In this document: positions 33,540 through 45,599 of the stretch, in pieces
Layout of the letters: every line of letters starts with the position of its first letter
Numbering within the stretch: position 1 is the first letter of the stretch
Assembly (NCBI GenBank): GCA_023213395.1
Contig: CM041465.1
Location: 217,999,741 to 218,063,740, forward strand
Direction: 5' to 3'
Origin: Cycas panzhihuaensis
Lineage: Eukaryota > Cycadophyta
Length of the DNA stretch: 64,000 nucleotides
The notes under the pieces: model-generated
Told to the model about the DNA's origin: nothing
The model's input: the letters and a program-made list of their open reading frames with translations, nothing else
Databases searched by the model: none
Position numbers and translations under genes: made by a program

Positions 33540-33548
33540 AAAGGGGGA
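33540..33548 (+). other. Polypurine tract of the 27-34 kb copia element
   Basis: AAAGGGGGA directly abuts the 3' LTR. A second AAAGGGGGA at 33479 lies about 60 bp upstream and may be a duplicated tract. Confidence 0.88.
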
Positions 33549-33989
33549 TGTTAGGAATGTTAATGTTACCTTTTTATACCACATGTCAAAAATGTAAACT
33601 TAAGTCACTAAGGTCAGTTTGATAAAGTTTATATTTAATTATTATTTATTATGTAAGTTTATTGAAATGAGCAATTTCCCATTTCAACAAACCTCTCACT
33701 CCTTAAAAAGCTCCTCCTAGAGTCTAGGAGTTGGTCTGGTTGTCAAAAGTATGTCTTGAGGTTGTTCTAAAGGTATTCTCTCATGAAGAGGGTATATGTC
33801 TAGTAGTCAGGTTCTTATGTTATGTGCATATTTTCTCATCCAATAGATCAACTTTAAGAGGTGGTTTTTCTTCCCCAGAAGGGGTTTTCCACCTACTAAT
33901 CCATGTGTATCTATGTAATATCTATCTATGTATATTCTGTGCTTTTCATTTCATCCTAATGATATTGGATATGATACCTATCTTCCATA
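33549..33989 (+). repeat. 3' LTR of the 27-34 kb copia element (441 bp)
   Basis: Same length as and colinear with 27169-27609. It ends TATCTTCCATA, so the terminal CA is mutated. TGATC follows as target duplication. Confidence 0.95.
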
Positions 33990-34235
33990 TGATCATTTGC
34001 CTTAATAGTTAGGATTTGACTTATATACGACTTAATCTTACATCTTATACCTTATTTTACTACTATGGATTAGTGACAACACTCTAATGCTTAATAAAAT
34101 GTGACTATAATTTGATCTCAGAACTAAGTATTTTAGTGGATAAGGATTTCTTATTTATCTACCATTCAAAAGTTAGGTATCATAGTTTGATACAATAGCT
34201 TTGAGATCACATTGATGCATTTGGGACTTATTATT
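33990..34235. repeat. Long direct repeat, copy 1, right part
   Basis: It continues copy 1 after the copia insertion and matches about 58759-59025. Shared segments include TATAATTTGATCT(C/T)AG, AAGTATTTTAGTGG-like and ACCATTCAAAAGTTA. Similarity fades near 34235. Confidence 0.75.
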
Positions 34236-35670
34236 TTGGCACTACTGTTAGAGAATATTGGCCATTCTCTAAGGAGAATAGCAATTGCGTTGATAGTAAA
34301 AAACTAGGTGATGAAGGATAAACATAATGATTTCTAAGGAAAATATATATTCATAGTATGTATTATAAGTTAAGAAGATTCTTGAGAAAAGAAAAATGTA
34401 GATAACCTAAGGGATGTAAAGAGCAATTTCATCATGGTTTTTGTAGAATAAAAATAATAAGCAAAGATATCCTTTCTTTTTTCTTCTTTTATTACCTAAA
34501 GTAGGATCTTCAAATAAAGTAAAAGGTATTCTAAAGTTAATTATTATTATTATTTTTTGAAAGAGATTTCAAGATGAAGAAGAGATAGTGAAAATCTTAA
34601 ATAGTGATAAGTTTAAGTAGTGAAAGCAATAGTGAGTTCAAGACTTCAATTTTTCTTAACCACCTAATTTTGTTCCTAGGAAATTAGGGTGGGTTTCATA
34701 GATAATAATTATACATCCCTTCAAGTGCATTTGTAGATAATGTTGTATACATTGAAATAATCAACATGGAATGATGCATGAATTAGATATCTTGTAATGA
34801 TGATTGAAGGGAATAATGTAGACAACATTGGAAATCTTATAAATACTAGGCTTAATAGAAATAAAGCTTAATTTGAAGGGATTATTTCATTTTAAGGTAG
34901 TCTTATTTTGAACTCTATGGAATGACAATAAGTAGTCTTTAGATTTGATTAGCAATTCAAAGTAAAAGGGAGTCTTATTAATATTATCTGTACTAATTTT
35001 ATGGTGGTTATTACACATAAATAATTGAACAACTTTAGCCAAGCCTAACTAAATTTATAATGCTTAATATAGATTTAATACAAGACCACTTGGAGGTCTT
35101 TATTTTAGTAGGGGGACAGGTTGATGCAAATATGATATAGACCTGATGTGGATGTATTAACATTGATATGACATGATATAAACTTAGGAAAGTATTAGTT
35201 GAAGGCCTAATTCAAATTTAATATAAACTTTCCCATATGGAATATTATAGATATGATATAGATTTAATTTTTTATAATATGATAAATGATTTTGTGAGAA
35301 GGAAGACGCTAGAATAGTTGGTGAAGTGAAAATGATCTAGGCTCTTAATATTACACTCATTATGATGTGTATGTTTTTTTCAATATTAAACTTGTTCTCT
35401 TCTACAAACTAAGATCTTTCCACAAAGCCTTGTACTAAATTTAAAACCTCTATTCATTAGTTCTTTTACTCGTGGAAACCATTGTTCAAGACTTTGTCTT
35501 ATAAATTCCTGAATAAGTTGTAGTTATATGGTTATTATTGTAAATACTTAAATATTAAGAATCCTTGATTTTAACCTATATTTCAATAAATTAGGAGTTA
35601 TTATATTCTATAGATTTTCATACATTCATATTAGAGATAAACCATTATGAAGTTTAACTCTATTTTTGTT
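34236..35670. other. AT-rich tract between the two long repeats (first part)
   Basis: Nothing coding is recognised. If the flanking 0.97-kb direct repeats are LTRs, this and 36174-38514 would be the interior of that element, but no PBS, polypurine tract or pol motif was found. Confidence 0.35.
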
Positions 35671-35675
35671 AGATA

Positions 35676-36173
35676 TGTTGAACACTTTTCAAGTGTTACA
35701 TGGGTATAGGCATTATACTTGAGCCCCTTTGTGGGGGCCTGAAGGCCCATTGTAGGGCCCCTGGTTGGGGGGTCCCAGGGGCCAGCGACCCCCTAGGTGG
35801 GGGTTCAGCAGCGAGAGCCCCCAAGAAAATTTTTTAGGTGTCTTATAGGGGTCTTTGTTAGCCCATGGTTTATGCCTATTGTATTGTAAACTACAAGGTG
35901 ATATCTTATAATGTTATATCTATATATTCTTATGTAACAACACATGTAACATAATGATGTGGATGAGTTGAGGAGAAGAGTTTGGGTTTATTCATCTCTG
36001 TAATTTTTTAGCTATTGCTCAGATTCATAAAAGGTCTATACTTAGACCTAAATCTCTTGGTGTTCTTTGTTGAGTGCTTGATTTGTTTATGTTATTTACT
36101 CTTTACATGGGTTAGAGTTCTATTATCACATTGCTTTTGCGATTATATTTTCTCTTCAATTTTAGATTATGCA
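35676..36173 (+). repeat. Probable solo LTR with a GC-rich segment, TSD AGATA/AGATG
   Basis: It starts TGTTGAACACTTTTCAAGTG, ends GATTATGCA and is flanked by AGATA (35671-35675) and AGATG (36174-36178). A roughly 110-bp GC-rich stretch (35722-35830) holds runs such as GGGGGCCTGAAGGCCC and GGGGGGTCCCAGGGGCC that can form hairpins. The downstream half (CATAAAAGGTCTATACTTAG, then TCTTGGTGTTCTTTG) looks like the U5 side of a plus-strand LTR. No partner LTR was found; the duplication is imperfect at one base. Confidence 0.55.
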
Positions 36174-38514
36174 AGATGAACATCCTAATAAGCTGAATAC
36201 TAGTCATCTAGTGTTAAGATATTTTATATGAGTGTTTGAGGATGTTAAGATAAGAGTAGATGTAAATACTTTCTTGAAGTACCCATGGATATAAAATTCA
36301 AGGCATATTTCAAAATTGCTTCTGTATTGCCCGCCTAAAAAAAAGAAAAAGGTGGTTAAATTAGGGACATTCTTAAAGATGTATATATCATTATATAAAG
36401 AATGATTGAAGATAGGGAAAATGAGGTAGTAAGATAAGTTAGGGAGAAACTTAACATAGAACTATATGAAAAATGATTTAATGATGAAACAAAGACATAT
36501 TCTCTAAATTGTATTAGTTCCATTGTAGAATTTCTAGATGATAATTTAAGATCTACATCCTATATTTGGCATTACAAAATGTAGGAATGATTATATTTTA
36601 AAGAAAGAGGTAACATTAGCAATTTGGTGCAATTATGAGCTCTTATTAATGTGGCATCAAAATATTTTATAGAACCATTCAAGTCAATGCATGGTAATTT
36701 AAAAGAACACGAAAGTGCCAATCTATATACCTCTAGCATTAGTAGATTTCTATCATTAACAATGATATCTTTGTAGTGTTGATCCTTTATACCATATAAA
36801 TTACAATAAATTTATGGTTTTTGGTTTGCAATAGGGAAATTAATTCCTAAAGATATGAGAATATTATATATATAAAGCATTGAAATCATGATTCTAAGGA
36901 AGTTTCTCTATAATAGAAGATGTTGTCTAAGAAAATGAAATTACATCTTTCAATCTACCCATAGGCAATATAATTTGGGCACCATCTTGGCATTTAAATA
37001 TTCCTATATTCACCTTAGAGCCACTTCCAAATATTTATACATTAATATTTGGGAACCCAATGGCATATTTAGGAGGATTATCTTTAGCTTGAAGGCATTT
37101 TAACAAGATTGAAAATGGATTAAGTTGATAATCTATATTTTCAATAATTTCTAGAAGTGTTATCTCTTTTAATACCCATGATTGTGATCATTGTCTTTTC
37201 CAATAAGGCTCTACACTAAATATATCTTTAACTTTATATTATATTAAGTACTTTATTGGAATTATTAAAGTATGTTCAAGACCTTATTATTAAATGTACT
37301 TCCTATATCATTCTATGCTAGGAAGGTAAATAACTTATAATGCTAAATGAATTATTTAGTGACCATAAGTAATAATGTAAGTTATCATTAGGATGTAAGT
37401 TTTGTACTTGATACTAAACGTAGTGATTGTAATGATGATGATCTATGAAGTAAGTGGGAAAATATCTTATTTCTCCATGCTTAAGAGGAATGCAATGAGA
37501 AATTGATGTAAGAAGGATGTTTTTATAAGGAATGAGATCCACGCATCAATTTAAGTTCACTTTTTCCTAGTCAAGATTATTTCTCTCTTACATGACCATT
37601 AAATAATATGCATGTTCTCTAATGGATAGATTAGACTTATATAGAGAAATTATATTTAGAATTTCATATTGACCAAGTTTGTCTTTTAAGTGAATAAGAT
37701 TAAAACAAATGAAGGTACCCCATCATTAATACTTACTAAAAATAGATCTTTTCTTGCTAGCAATTTGAATGTTGATGTCATTCCAACAAAATACACTTAT
37801 AGTTCAATAATTATTATAAGATAATGTGCTACAAGTTCTCTAAGTATGGAAATTATTATAACTTTGGGCTTTGTAACCAAAACATATACTTCAAGAGGAA
37901 TTTAATGTATTAGCTAGTAGATCTTAACCTAGAAAAACTATAGATATTAATTTTGTTAAAGCCCCTCATGGATAATATTTGCATTTTGATGATTAATCAT
38001 AAACATGAAGGTGAGAACTATCTTGATGTAAGAGCCTATATCTGGTAATTATTCTATTAGAAGATGACATAAAAGACATTGTTGTTCATTGTAGTATCTA
38101 CTATGATTTCAGCATGAAAATATGAGGAAATGAGTGAACCTTTTATTGAATATACTTGAGAAATTTTTGTAAATGGAGTGTGTAATTTTCACTACATTGT
38201 AGTTTAATATTAATCTGTTGTGTTTTCATAAGGAGGTTTCTTAAAGTAGTTGATAAAGCACCCACTATTAGCTAATAATCTTAATGATTAATAACATTTA
38301 TTCCTTAAGAATATATGCCTTACAAAGGAAGGAAATGATTAGAGCAACAAAGTCCCAAGGAGTTTCTAAATGGGAAACATATAATGATGAAGATTTTATA
38401 ACAAGGAGCAAGGGAAAGCAAAAACTAATTAGTCGATGTATAATATAGGATGTAATACAAGGTAATAGAGGAAAAATAATGAGTCCAATTTTAATATTTA
38501 TATTTGAGGATTAT
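36174..38514. other. AT-rich tract between the two long repeats (second part)
   Basis: No gene, LTR pair or pol motif recognised. All open stretches are short. Probably old noncoding transposon or intergenic sequence. Confidence 0.35.
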
Positions 38515-38828
38515 CTTACTTATTTGGACTAGTATTATATCTACATTTATCATAGTATTATATTTATTACAATGGATGACATACTTTAAACTTGTATTTA
38601 GGAAGTGTATGATTTAGTATATTTAATATATTTTTCTAGAAAATGGGCTAAGTTTGATGACTATAGCATGGGAAATAAGCTAACAATTATCTATCTCTCT
38701 ATTAGTGAAGGCATACTTATATTCATTACCTATTGAGGCAGTTGTGACTTCCCTTCAATTACACCTATAGAATCTTTGCATTTATGTCTATTATGTATTT
38801 TCTACTCTTGTAAGTTAGGTATAACTTG
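38515..38828. repeat. Long direct repeat, copy 2, left part (interrupted by element A)
   Basis: Matches 26440-26747 and ends at ACTTG (38824-38828), the target duplication of element A. The repeat resumes at 58367 with ACTTATTTTA, where copy 1 reads ACTTGTTTTG without interruption. Confidence 0.82.
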
Positions 38829-39025
38829 TGTTAGAAAACATCAAACATATAGACAAGATATAGAATCATTTATGCACATAATAAACATGAGATGAATAAG
38901 CATAAGGGATATATTTGACATGGGAAACCTTCGAGTAAAAATCCTCCATAGAATTACATTATTACACTTTTATAAATTTGTCATAAGATATGGACATTGG
39001 ATACTTATTTATAGATCCATAAGTG
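38829..39025 (-). repeat. Element A, left (3') LTR, first part
   Basis: TGTTAGAAAACATCAAACAT through TATTTATAGATCCATAAGTG matches 58052-58235 of the right LTR. It is interrupted at AAGTG by the copia element at 39026. Confidence 0.93.
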
Positions 39026-39212
39026 TGTTAGAATATAATGTCTAATCCTTTTGTATATTAATGACACGTATCAATAACATGTGTCAATATGTTATGTATC
39101 AATTACAAGGTAGTTCCAGAGGTTTACAAACCTTAATTATATATATATACTCTTATACTCTTAATAAGATCATCAAGTATTCTTCATTCACCATTGTAGC
39201 ATCAATCCTACA
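39026..39212 (+). repeat. 5' LTR (187 bp) of the 39-44.7 kb copia element
   Basis: It starts TGTTAGAATATAATGTCTAA and ends CATCAATCCTACA, directly followed by the PBS TGGTATTAGATCC, a decayed initiator tRNA-Met site. Short for a plant copia LTR. Confidence 0.94.
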
Positions 39213-39920
39213 TGGTATTAGATCCATTTTAGGTCTAGATCTTGTCTGAAGAAGTATTTTTATATGATTGTACGGATTGGTTTGTACACTCGTATGGTCA
39301 AAAATTCTTTTGTCTTAGGATTTGATGAAATTTCACCAGGAGGGGTGCCTCGATCTACTCTTCACTTCTCTCTAAAGGACCAAACTTAGATTTCATTGTT
39401 TTGATGTCCTAAAGATTACCTGAAGCCATACAGTCATCGTTGGATACTTTTACTTATTTCTCACCATATGAACATCTATATTGGGAAAACCTAGTATCAA
39501 TAGAAAGCCCTTGGCATAAGATTTCCATTGATATATGATTTGAAGGCCTTCTCCTTCAATTCTAGAAAAAATCAATAAAATCATGAAAAACCCTAGCCAC
39601 CCATCAGAATTTCGTTTGGCTTTTTCTCCTCACTTAGAGGTCCATTAAAAAAACTAATTGTAGATCGAGAATCTACACATCAAGGCTATTTTTTTGGCAC
39701 CTCTTTCAGATCATTTTAAGAAAATTAAAATTTTGACTCATTTATTGTACTATACCACCATTCGTATGCCTATCAACAATAGTTCTTTATCTCAGGAAAG
39801 CACTAAAAGACCTTCTTGTTGTATTTTCTTGTTTTAATTGAGTATTATAGTCTCTTTTATGTCTTAAAAAATATATATTAAAAAGGGAGATATATTTGTT
39901 GCACTTGCCTTCTTCTCCCA

Positions 39921-40155
39921 TAGGTAGATAACACTACTTAGCAACTACCCATTTGTAGCCTTAAAGACCCTGTTTTAGGGCTCTATAAAATTTGCATTAG
40001 ATTTGTCATTCTTGGTTAAGTACATTGGGAGTTTAAACTATCATATGAAGTGAGGGGAACTAAAAGGACCCAATACCCAAGCCTTAGATAGAACTCGCTT
40101 ATAGATTTAGGCCTCCATGTACTAAAAGGTATATAGGAGGACCCTATAAGACCTT
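39921..40155 (+). other. Leader segment shared with the 19.5 kb gypsy element
   Basis: TAGGTAGATAACACTA, GACCCTGTTTTAGGGCTCTA, CCAAGCCTTAGATAGAACTC and TCCATGTAC..GGTATATAGGAGGACC follow the same order as in the gypsy leader at 20003-20270. A short piece (CATGTACTAATATATAGGA) also occurs in the copia leader at 52525. Confidence 0.7.
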
Positions 40156-40334
40156 AAGCCCAACCTAGATTAGGGAGCCCGACTGACCACTGAAGCCTCG
40201 TAGTACAATGGTTAGTGGTTAGTGCCACAAAAATACATGTCTCAAATCTCCATTAGAGGTTTATTGATAGGCCAATGAGTTTAGGTAATCCCATGTCTAG
40301 ACTTTATAAAATTACTCACCTTCTTATGGCTTCC

Positions 40335-41160
40335 TCTTTTTAATTTTTTAAATTTAAAAAACTCACTTGTGATAACTATGAATCATGGAAGACCAAGATG
40401 AGATCCATACTAGTGGCTCAATGTACATGGGACTAGATGGTGAGTATCAAACTTGAGCTTGTAGATGCTACTAAAAAGAAGGTATGTATGGAACAAAAGA
40501 TTCTTGCACTTGCCTCCATAACTTTTTCAGTTGCAGACTCCATCCTACCTCACAAAGCTAGCATCACCACTCCTCATGAAGCTTGGACCACATTGAAGAC
40601 CTTGTATGCCTAGAAAAACACTACCCATGTCATGGTACTCAAGAGCCAAATGGATACCCTAAGGATGTCTAAATTGAAAGACTTCACCTCCTTTCTTAGA
40701 TGATTCAAGTTACTTCATGAAAACTTAGTGTCAGTTGGAGTGAGTTATTCAGATGGTGACCTCATTGATCTTATTATACACAAATTTCCTACCTAATTCT
40801 AGAACTTTATTATATCTTATAAGTTGATGATAAAAATTGCATAGACCTCATTCACTACTATTTGTGGTCAATTTCTACATCATGAGCAGGCTAAAACCAA
40901 CCTTAAAAATGAATTAGAAAATGCATTTTCATCTAGAGTGAGTATTCAAGGTAGGGGCACCACTAATAGAGGAGTTTTTTATGGATCAGATCGAGAGAGA
41001 AGATAACCCACAAACTATTCTCATGGTAGAGGATGATCTTCTCCTCACACTCACCCTATCTAGTACTTGGGAGGATGACTTGGTCATCAAATCATCTACT
41101 ATTATTGTGGAAAAGCTGGTCACTACACCACCGACTACTATCACTGTAAAGTTGACATAG
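40335..41160 (+). pseudogene. Ty1/copia gag with defective zinc knuckle
   Basis: Translation gives KILALASITFSVADSILPHK, then TPHEAWTTLKTLYA and VMVLKSQMDTLRMSKLKDFT, typical of the copia gag (UBN2) domain. The knuckle reads YYYCGKAGHYTTDYYHC, so the first and a later Cys of CX2CX4HX4C are now Tyr. Stops occur mainly at Gln and Trp positions. Confidence 0.85.
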
Positions 41161-41279
41161 AAAGGGGGATCATAGCTTTAAGTAGCTACTTAGGACAACT
41201 TGACAGAAAGGAGTCAATTGAAGAAGAAGAAGAAGAGACCGCATTTGTAATAGCTATTTCCTCAGTAGTAAAGAACAAA

Positions 41280-42560
41280 AATCATGATGATTGGTTTATA
41301 GACTTTGGAGCTTCTAGACACATGATCCATGAGTGAACTTGGTTCAACATCATAAACCCTTCTTAAAATTATGGCTCAATCGAACTTAGAGATGACACCA
41401 CCCATCCAATACAAGGACATAGAATAATTCTTATTACCTTGCCAGATGGAAACATTAAAAAAGTTGGTCGTGTGCTCGATGTACTAGGGATGATAAAAAA
41501 CCTACTATCTGTAACTTAGTTGACAAACAACAAGCTCCAAGTCCTATTTGATAGTGATAGATATGCCATTTTTTATAAATACAAATGGAACAAAGTAATT
41601 AGTGAGGGTATTAAAACCAATAGATTGTACAAATTTTTTGCCATACCATCTCACACTGCCCTTCATATAACTAAAAATATTGATAATAGAAAACTTTAGT
41701 ATTTGCACTAAGGTCATTTGTCTTATGATGCTTTATCCTTATTAAGTAAACATGATATAGTGTATGGATTAAGCAAACATGATATAGTGTATGGCCTTCC
41801 ATGGATAAAAAAATCGAGCTCTATTTGTAACATATGCATGATGGGTAAACAACATAAACTATAATTCTCTGCCAGCACTACTAGAGCACATTGCAAATTG
41901 TAACTAATTCACAGTGGTCTCTGTAGTCCATTCACTCCCCCATCCTTGTAAGGGGCATGCTATTATTTGACCTTTATAGATGATTGTACCAAAAATATCT
42001 GGATCTATTTTCTTAAATTAAAATCTGAAGTATTTGATACCTTTCTTAAATTCAAATCCAAAGTTAAAAAAGAAAGTTAATGCATCATCAAATGCTTGAG
42101 GATCGATCATGGTGGGGAATTCATCTCCAATGAATTCACATAATACTGTAAGAAAAATGTATACAAAGATAATTTACAACTCCCTACACTCCATAATCCA
42201 ATGGAATAGTTGAGAGGAAAAATAGGACCATAACAGAGATGACGCATTCCTTGCTAAAACAAAAAGGGGTAAGCAACAAATATTGGGATGAAGCAGTAAA
42301 TACAATGATATACCTTTTGAATAGAAGTCTAAATAAAGCTCTGGAGAACATAACTCCTAAAGAAGCATGGTCGGGTTAGAAACCAAATGTCTCAAACCTT
42401 TGAGTCTTTAGATTAACTATCTACATATACATTCCTACTAAAAAGAGATAAATTAGATGATAAAAGTAGGAGATACATTCTTGTGGGATACAATGAAATA
42501 TCCAAAGTATATTGATGTCTAGATCCTCTAACCAACAAGATCTATCCTAGTAGGGATATG
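41280..42560 (+). pseudogene. Ty1/copia protease and integrase remnants
   Basis: Protease: DWFIDFGASRHMIHE, where the catalytic DSGA has become DFGA. Pre-integrase: GHLSYDALSLLSKHDIVYGL, with an in-place 20-bp duplication repeating KHDIVYGL. Core: YYLTFIDDCTKNIWIYFLKL, then IIKCLRIDHGGEFISNEF and further pieces in shifted frames up to PKEAWSG-stop-KPNVS-like sequence near 42370. The loss of the DSG Ser and the frameshifts show this is not functional. Confidence 0.85.
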
Positions 42561-42949
42561 CACTTTGACAAATCAACTTGATAGGAAAACTATACCTACT
42601 TAATCAATTGACATCATCATACTAAGTTGGACTCAATATCACTCTAAGATAGATCAAGGTGAACAACAAGGAATAAAAAGTACACTACCACTGGCTGTCA
42701 TTAGAAGTATCTCTGATGAAGGTACAAATCTAGGATCCCATTCATTTAAATAGAATGAGGCTATCAACAACTTAATTCAACCTCAAAATCCCTCATAAAA
42801 CAAGATGTCAAAATGGTACCTGAAAATAATAGAGGAATCCAAAGTAAATCTAGATCTCATTGAAGAAGGGAAAAGAATGAGAAGTCAAATGCATCACTGG
42901 CTTGCTGCTCAACATGATATATCATATCAACAAGCCCAAAATGATCTTC

Positions 42950-43660
42950 ATTAGAAAGAAGTAATGAATGAAGAAATGGAATCAATCTATAGTAATAAAA
43001 CCTAGGAACTCACTACTCCTCCTCAAGGAAAACCCATTATTGGATGTAGATGATTGTATAAAATCAAAGAGAAATTTGATGGATCAATTGAGAAATACAA
43101 GGCCCAACTTGTTGCAAAAGGCTATTCTCAAACTCAAGGAATAGATTATGATGCAACATTTACTCTTATCAGTAAAATAACCACCCTTAGGATAGTAATT
43201 ACCTTAACTACATTAAAAAATTGGGCAATGTATTAAATGGATATCAAAGGATCCTTTCTTAATGGATACCTTCATAAGGAAGTATACATAGAACAACCAA
43301 CATGATACATCACACAAGGACATGAAAACCTTGTTTGCAAACTAAACAAGGCTCTTTATAAACTAAAACAAGCTCCTAGGGCTTGGTATACAAAGATGGA
43401 CTCCTACCTATAAAGTATTAGAATGAAGTGATCATAAGCTAACTCTGGCCTTTACATTCACATTAACAAGAATGACAAAGTCACCATCCTTGTACTATAT
43501 GTAGATGATATGATACTCACTGGGAGTAACACCAACTGTATCAACTCTTTATGACTTCAATTATCCAAAACCTTCAAAATGATAAATATGGGAGAAATCC
43601 ACTATAACCTAGGAATAGAAATTTATAAGTTGAAGGGTGGAATCTATTACATCAAAGTAA
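42950..43660 (+). pseudogene. Ty1/copia reverse transcriptase
   Basis: The open stretch 43054-43236 gives YKIKEKFDGSIEKYKAQLVA, KGYSQTQGIDYDATFTLISK. After a stop it continues [40 protein letters not shown] and the intact box LYVDDMILTGSNTN, then MINMGEIHYNLGIEIY. Most of the domain is readable, with stops at Gln and Trp positions. Confidence 0.93.
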
Positions 43661-43789
43661 GTATATAACACACATATTAAAAGAATTTGGTATGATAAAC
43701 TACAAACCATCTCTCATGCCCATGTGCTCTAGAACCAAGCTCACTACTGATTCTGATGGGGAACTAATAAATGAAACTCATTACAAGAA

Positions 43790-44440
43790 ATTAGTTGGAA
43801 ATCTTATATATCTCACTTCAACTAACTAAACATTACATTTGTAGTAGGGATAATTTCAAGATACATGTCTGCCCTGAAGGTATCACATTGTAAAGTAGCC
43901 AAGCATATTCTTCATTATCTACAAGTATTAAGGACATATGGTATATACTATAATAATCAAGGATCAAATATGTTAATTAGGTACATAGACTTAGACTGGG
44001 CAGGAGACATTGACAGTTGAAAATCCACCTCTAGATATTATTTTGACCTGGGAAATAGTATTGTATTTTAGAGAACCAAGAAACAATCCATTGTATCATT
44101 ATCTACATTTGAAGTAGAATACCAGGTAGCAATTCAATCCTCCTGTGAGGCTATTTGGCTAAGACGTCTTTTAGATGAACTACAGTTTTCTCAAAAAGTT
44201 ACAATTGCAACTAACTATGACAATTAAAGCACCATTTAAATGATAAAGAACTCAATTTTTCATGCCCAAATGAAACATATTAAAGTTCATCATCACTTCA
44301 TCTAAGAGAAAGTAGACAGAGGGGAAGTCAAATTATCTTATTGTCCAAGTTTAGAATAATTAGCTAACATCTTTAAAAAACCTCTTTCCAAAGATAAATT
44401 CATGTACCTTAGAGATAAGATTGGCATGAAGGAAAAGGAT
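43790..44440 (+). pseudogene. Ty1/copia RNase H and pol C-terminus (frameshifted)
   Basis: DNA-level motifs remain in alternating frames: GACTTAGACTGGGCAGGAGA (DxDWAGD), TCATTATCTACATTTGAAGT (SLSTxEVEY) and CATATTAAAGTTCATCATCA (HIKVHHH). Reading frames shift at least twice. The domain is dead but confirms a complete pol up to the 3' LTR at 44459. Confidence 0.8.
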
Positions 44441-44458
44441 ATGATATTAATAGAGGAT

Positions 44459-44660
44459 GTTAGAATATAATGTCTAATCCTTTTGTATATTAATAATATG
44501 TGTCAATAACATGTGTCAATATACTATGTATCGATTACAAAGTAGTTCTAGAGGGTTACAAACCCTAATTGTATATATATATATATATATATATATACTC
44601 TTATACTCTTAATAATAGCATCAAGTATTCTTCATCTACCATTATAGAATCAATCCTACA
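44459..44660 (+). repeat. 3' LTR (202 bp) of the 39-44.7 kb copia element, with expanded (TA)n
   Basis: Colinear with 39026-39212, with a (TA)n run at 44571-44597 that is several units longer than in the 5' LTR. It ends CAATCCTACA, followed by AAGTT. Confidence 0.94.
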
Positions 44661-44665
44661 AAGTT

Positions 44666-44792
44666 CCTCAAATATTTATAAAGTGATTACATCTGTTAGC
44701 CCAAACAGTATCATAATATTACATCATAAATTCATACAAAATATTACCTTATTTATATTAGTTAGGTAAGTGGATATAATGCCACTTTAAAA
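44666..44792 (-). repeat. Element A, left (3') LTR, second part
   Basis: CCTCAAATATTTATAAAGTG through GGATATAATGCCACTTTAA matches 58232-58366. The terminal CA has become AA. A purine-rich tract (minus strand AAGGAGGGAT) follows at 44793-44802 as the likely polypurine tract. Confidence 0.9.
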
Positions 44793-44815
44793 TCCCTCCT
44801 TAATGTAAATGTGGC

Positions 44816-45140
44816 ATCTTGAAGTCTACTTAAGGGTTGGATTCTCTCTTTATCCTTGTTGATATATCCCCCCTCAAGGATAATCTCACTAAATCCTAAA
44901 TTTACACGAACCTTGATGAAGTGATCTTCAATAAGAGCTTTGGTAAAAACATCCTTAAGTTGCTCTTCACTTGGACAGAGCTTAACTTGCATCTTCTTTT
45001 ATTTAATCTACTCTTGAATATAATGGTGCCTAAATCTCAATGTACTTTGTATGTGCGTGATTCTTTGGAAATTACTCCAATAGTCCTTACAACCATACAA
45101 CTGCTCTCACACCAATACTTAGTCCATAGTAGTTAGTCTT
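44816..45140 (-). pseudogene. Element A RNase H end and pol C-terminus
   Basis: The minus strand gives KNHAHTKYIEI near 45070, then, after a frameshift and stop, VKLCPSEEQLKDVFTKALIE followed by DHFIKVRVNLG. This is the conserved end of copia pol (xRTKHIEV..., then C/LPTxEQLADIFTKxL). It lies just upstream of the 3' LTR on the minus strand, fixing element A's orientation. Confidence 0.88.
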
Positions 45141-45599
45141 TTTCTTGACTAAACTAAGAGCTTGAGCCACTTGAGCCATGCATATCTCCTCTTTAAGTCT
45201 TTATTAAGTAATGTTAACTTTACATTTATTTGATGTGACTCCCAACTATATATAGCTATAAAAGTAAATGTCAATTAGATTGATGACATCTTGGAGACTA
45301 GTATAAATGTCTCCCTATAACTAATTCATTTTTTTTGTTTGAAATCTTGTGCATTAAGTCTTACCAACTTGTAACTGACTAGTTTCTTTAGGAGGTAAGG
45401 GAACTAAATCCCACATGTATCACTCCTCCATTATAGCTCTCCATTGTAAATCTCCTTTTACTATAATCATTGGTGTCCATCACAAGTTTGACTGGAATGT
45501 TGATCCCTGTTCTTCAAAATCCTTTAGATCTTCAACTATCACATTAGAGTCCTCAATGGTCCTCCTAGCCCATAATAAAATGCAGGCTGTAGTCCATGC

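Larger units (their letters stand above)
27169..33989 (+). mobile_element. Complete Ty1/copia element carrying an antisense host-gene fragment; TSD TGATT/TGATC
   Basis: LTRs of 441 bp at 27169-27609 and 33549-33989 are flanked by TGATT (27164-27168) and TGATC (33990-33994). A degenerate PBS at 27610-27621 (CGATATTAGAGC) and the polypurine tract AAAGGGGGA at 33540-33548 fit the plus orientation. The interior order is leader with antisense ILP1 fragment, gag, protease, integrase, RT with YVDD, and RNase H, which is the Ty1/copia order. Stops and frameshifts inactivate it. The uninterrupted site exists in the second copy of the host repeat at 58759-58763. Confidence 0.96.
39026..44660 (+). mobile_element. 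Ty1/copia element with short LTRs, inserted in element A's left LTR; TSD AAGTG/AAGTT
   Basis: LTRs at 39026-39212 (187 bp) and 44459-44660 (202 bp) are flanked by AAGTG (39021-39025) and AAGTT (44661-44665). The uninterrupted target AAGTGCCTCAAAT survives in the right LTR of element A near 58228. The PBS is TGGTATTAGATCC at 39213; the polypurine tract is AATAGAGGA before 44459. The interior encodes gag, protease, integrase, RT (YVDD) and RNase H remnants. The 3' LTR is longer because its (TA)n run has expanded. Confidence 0.95.

Noticed and set aside
40196-40255. Possible tRNA gene (GTAGTACAATGGTTAGTGG with a B-box-like TCTCAAATCTCC)
   Set aside because: No acceptor stem or anticodon arm can be paired. 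At most it is a tRNA-derived remnant, mentioned under the shared leader.
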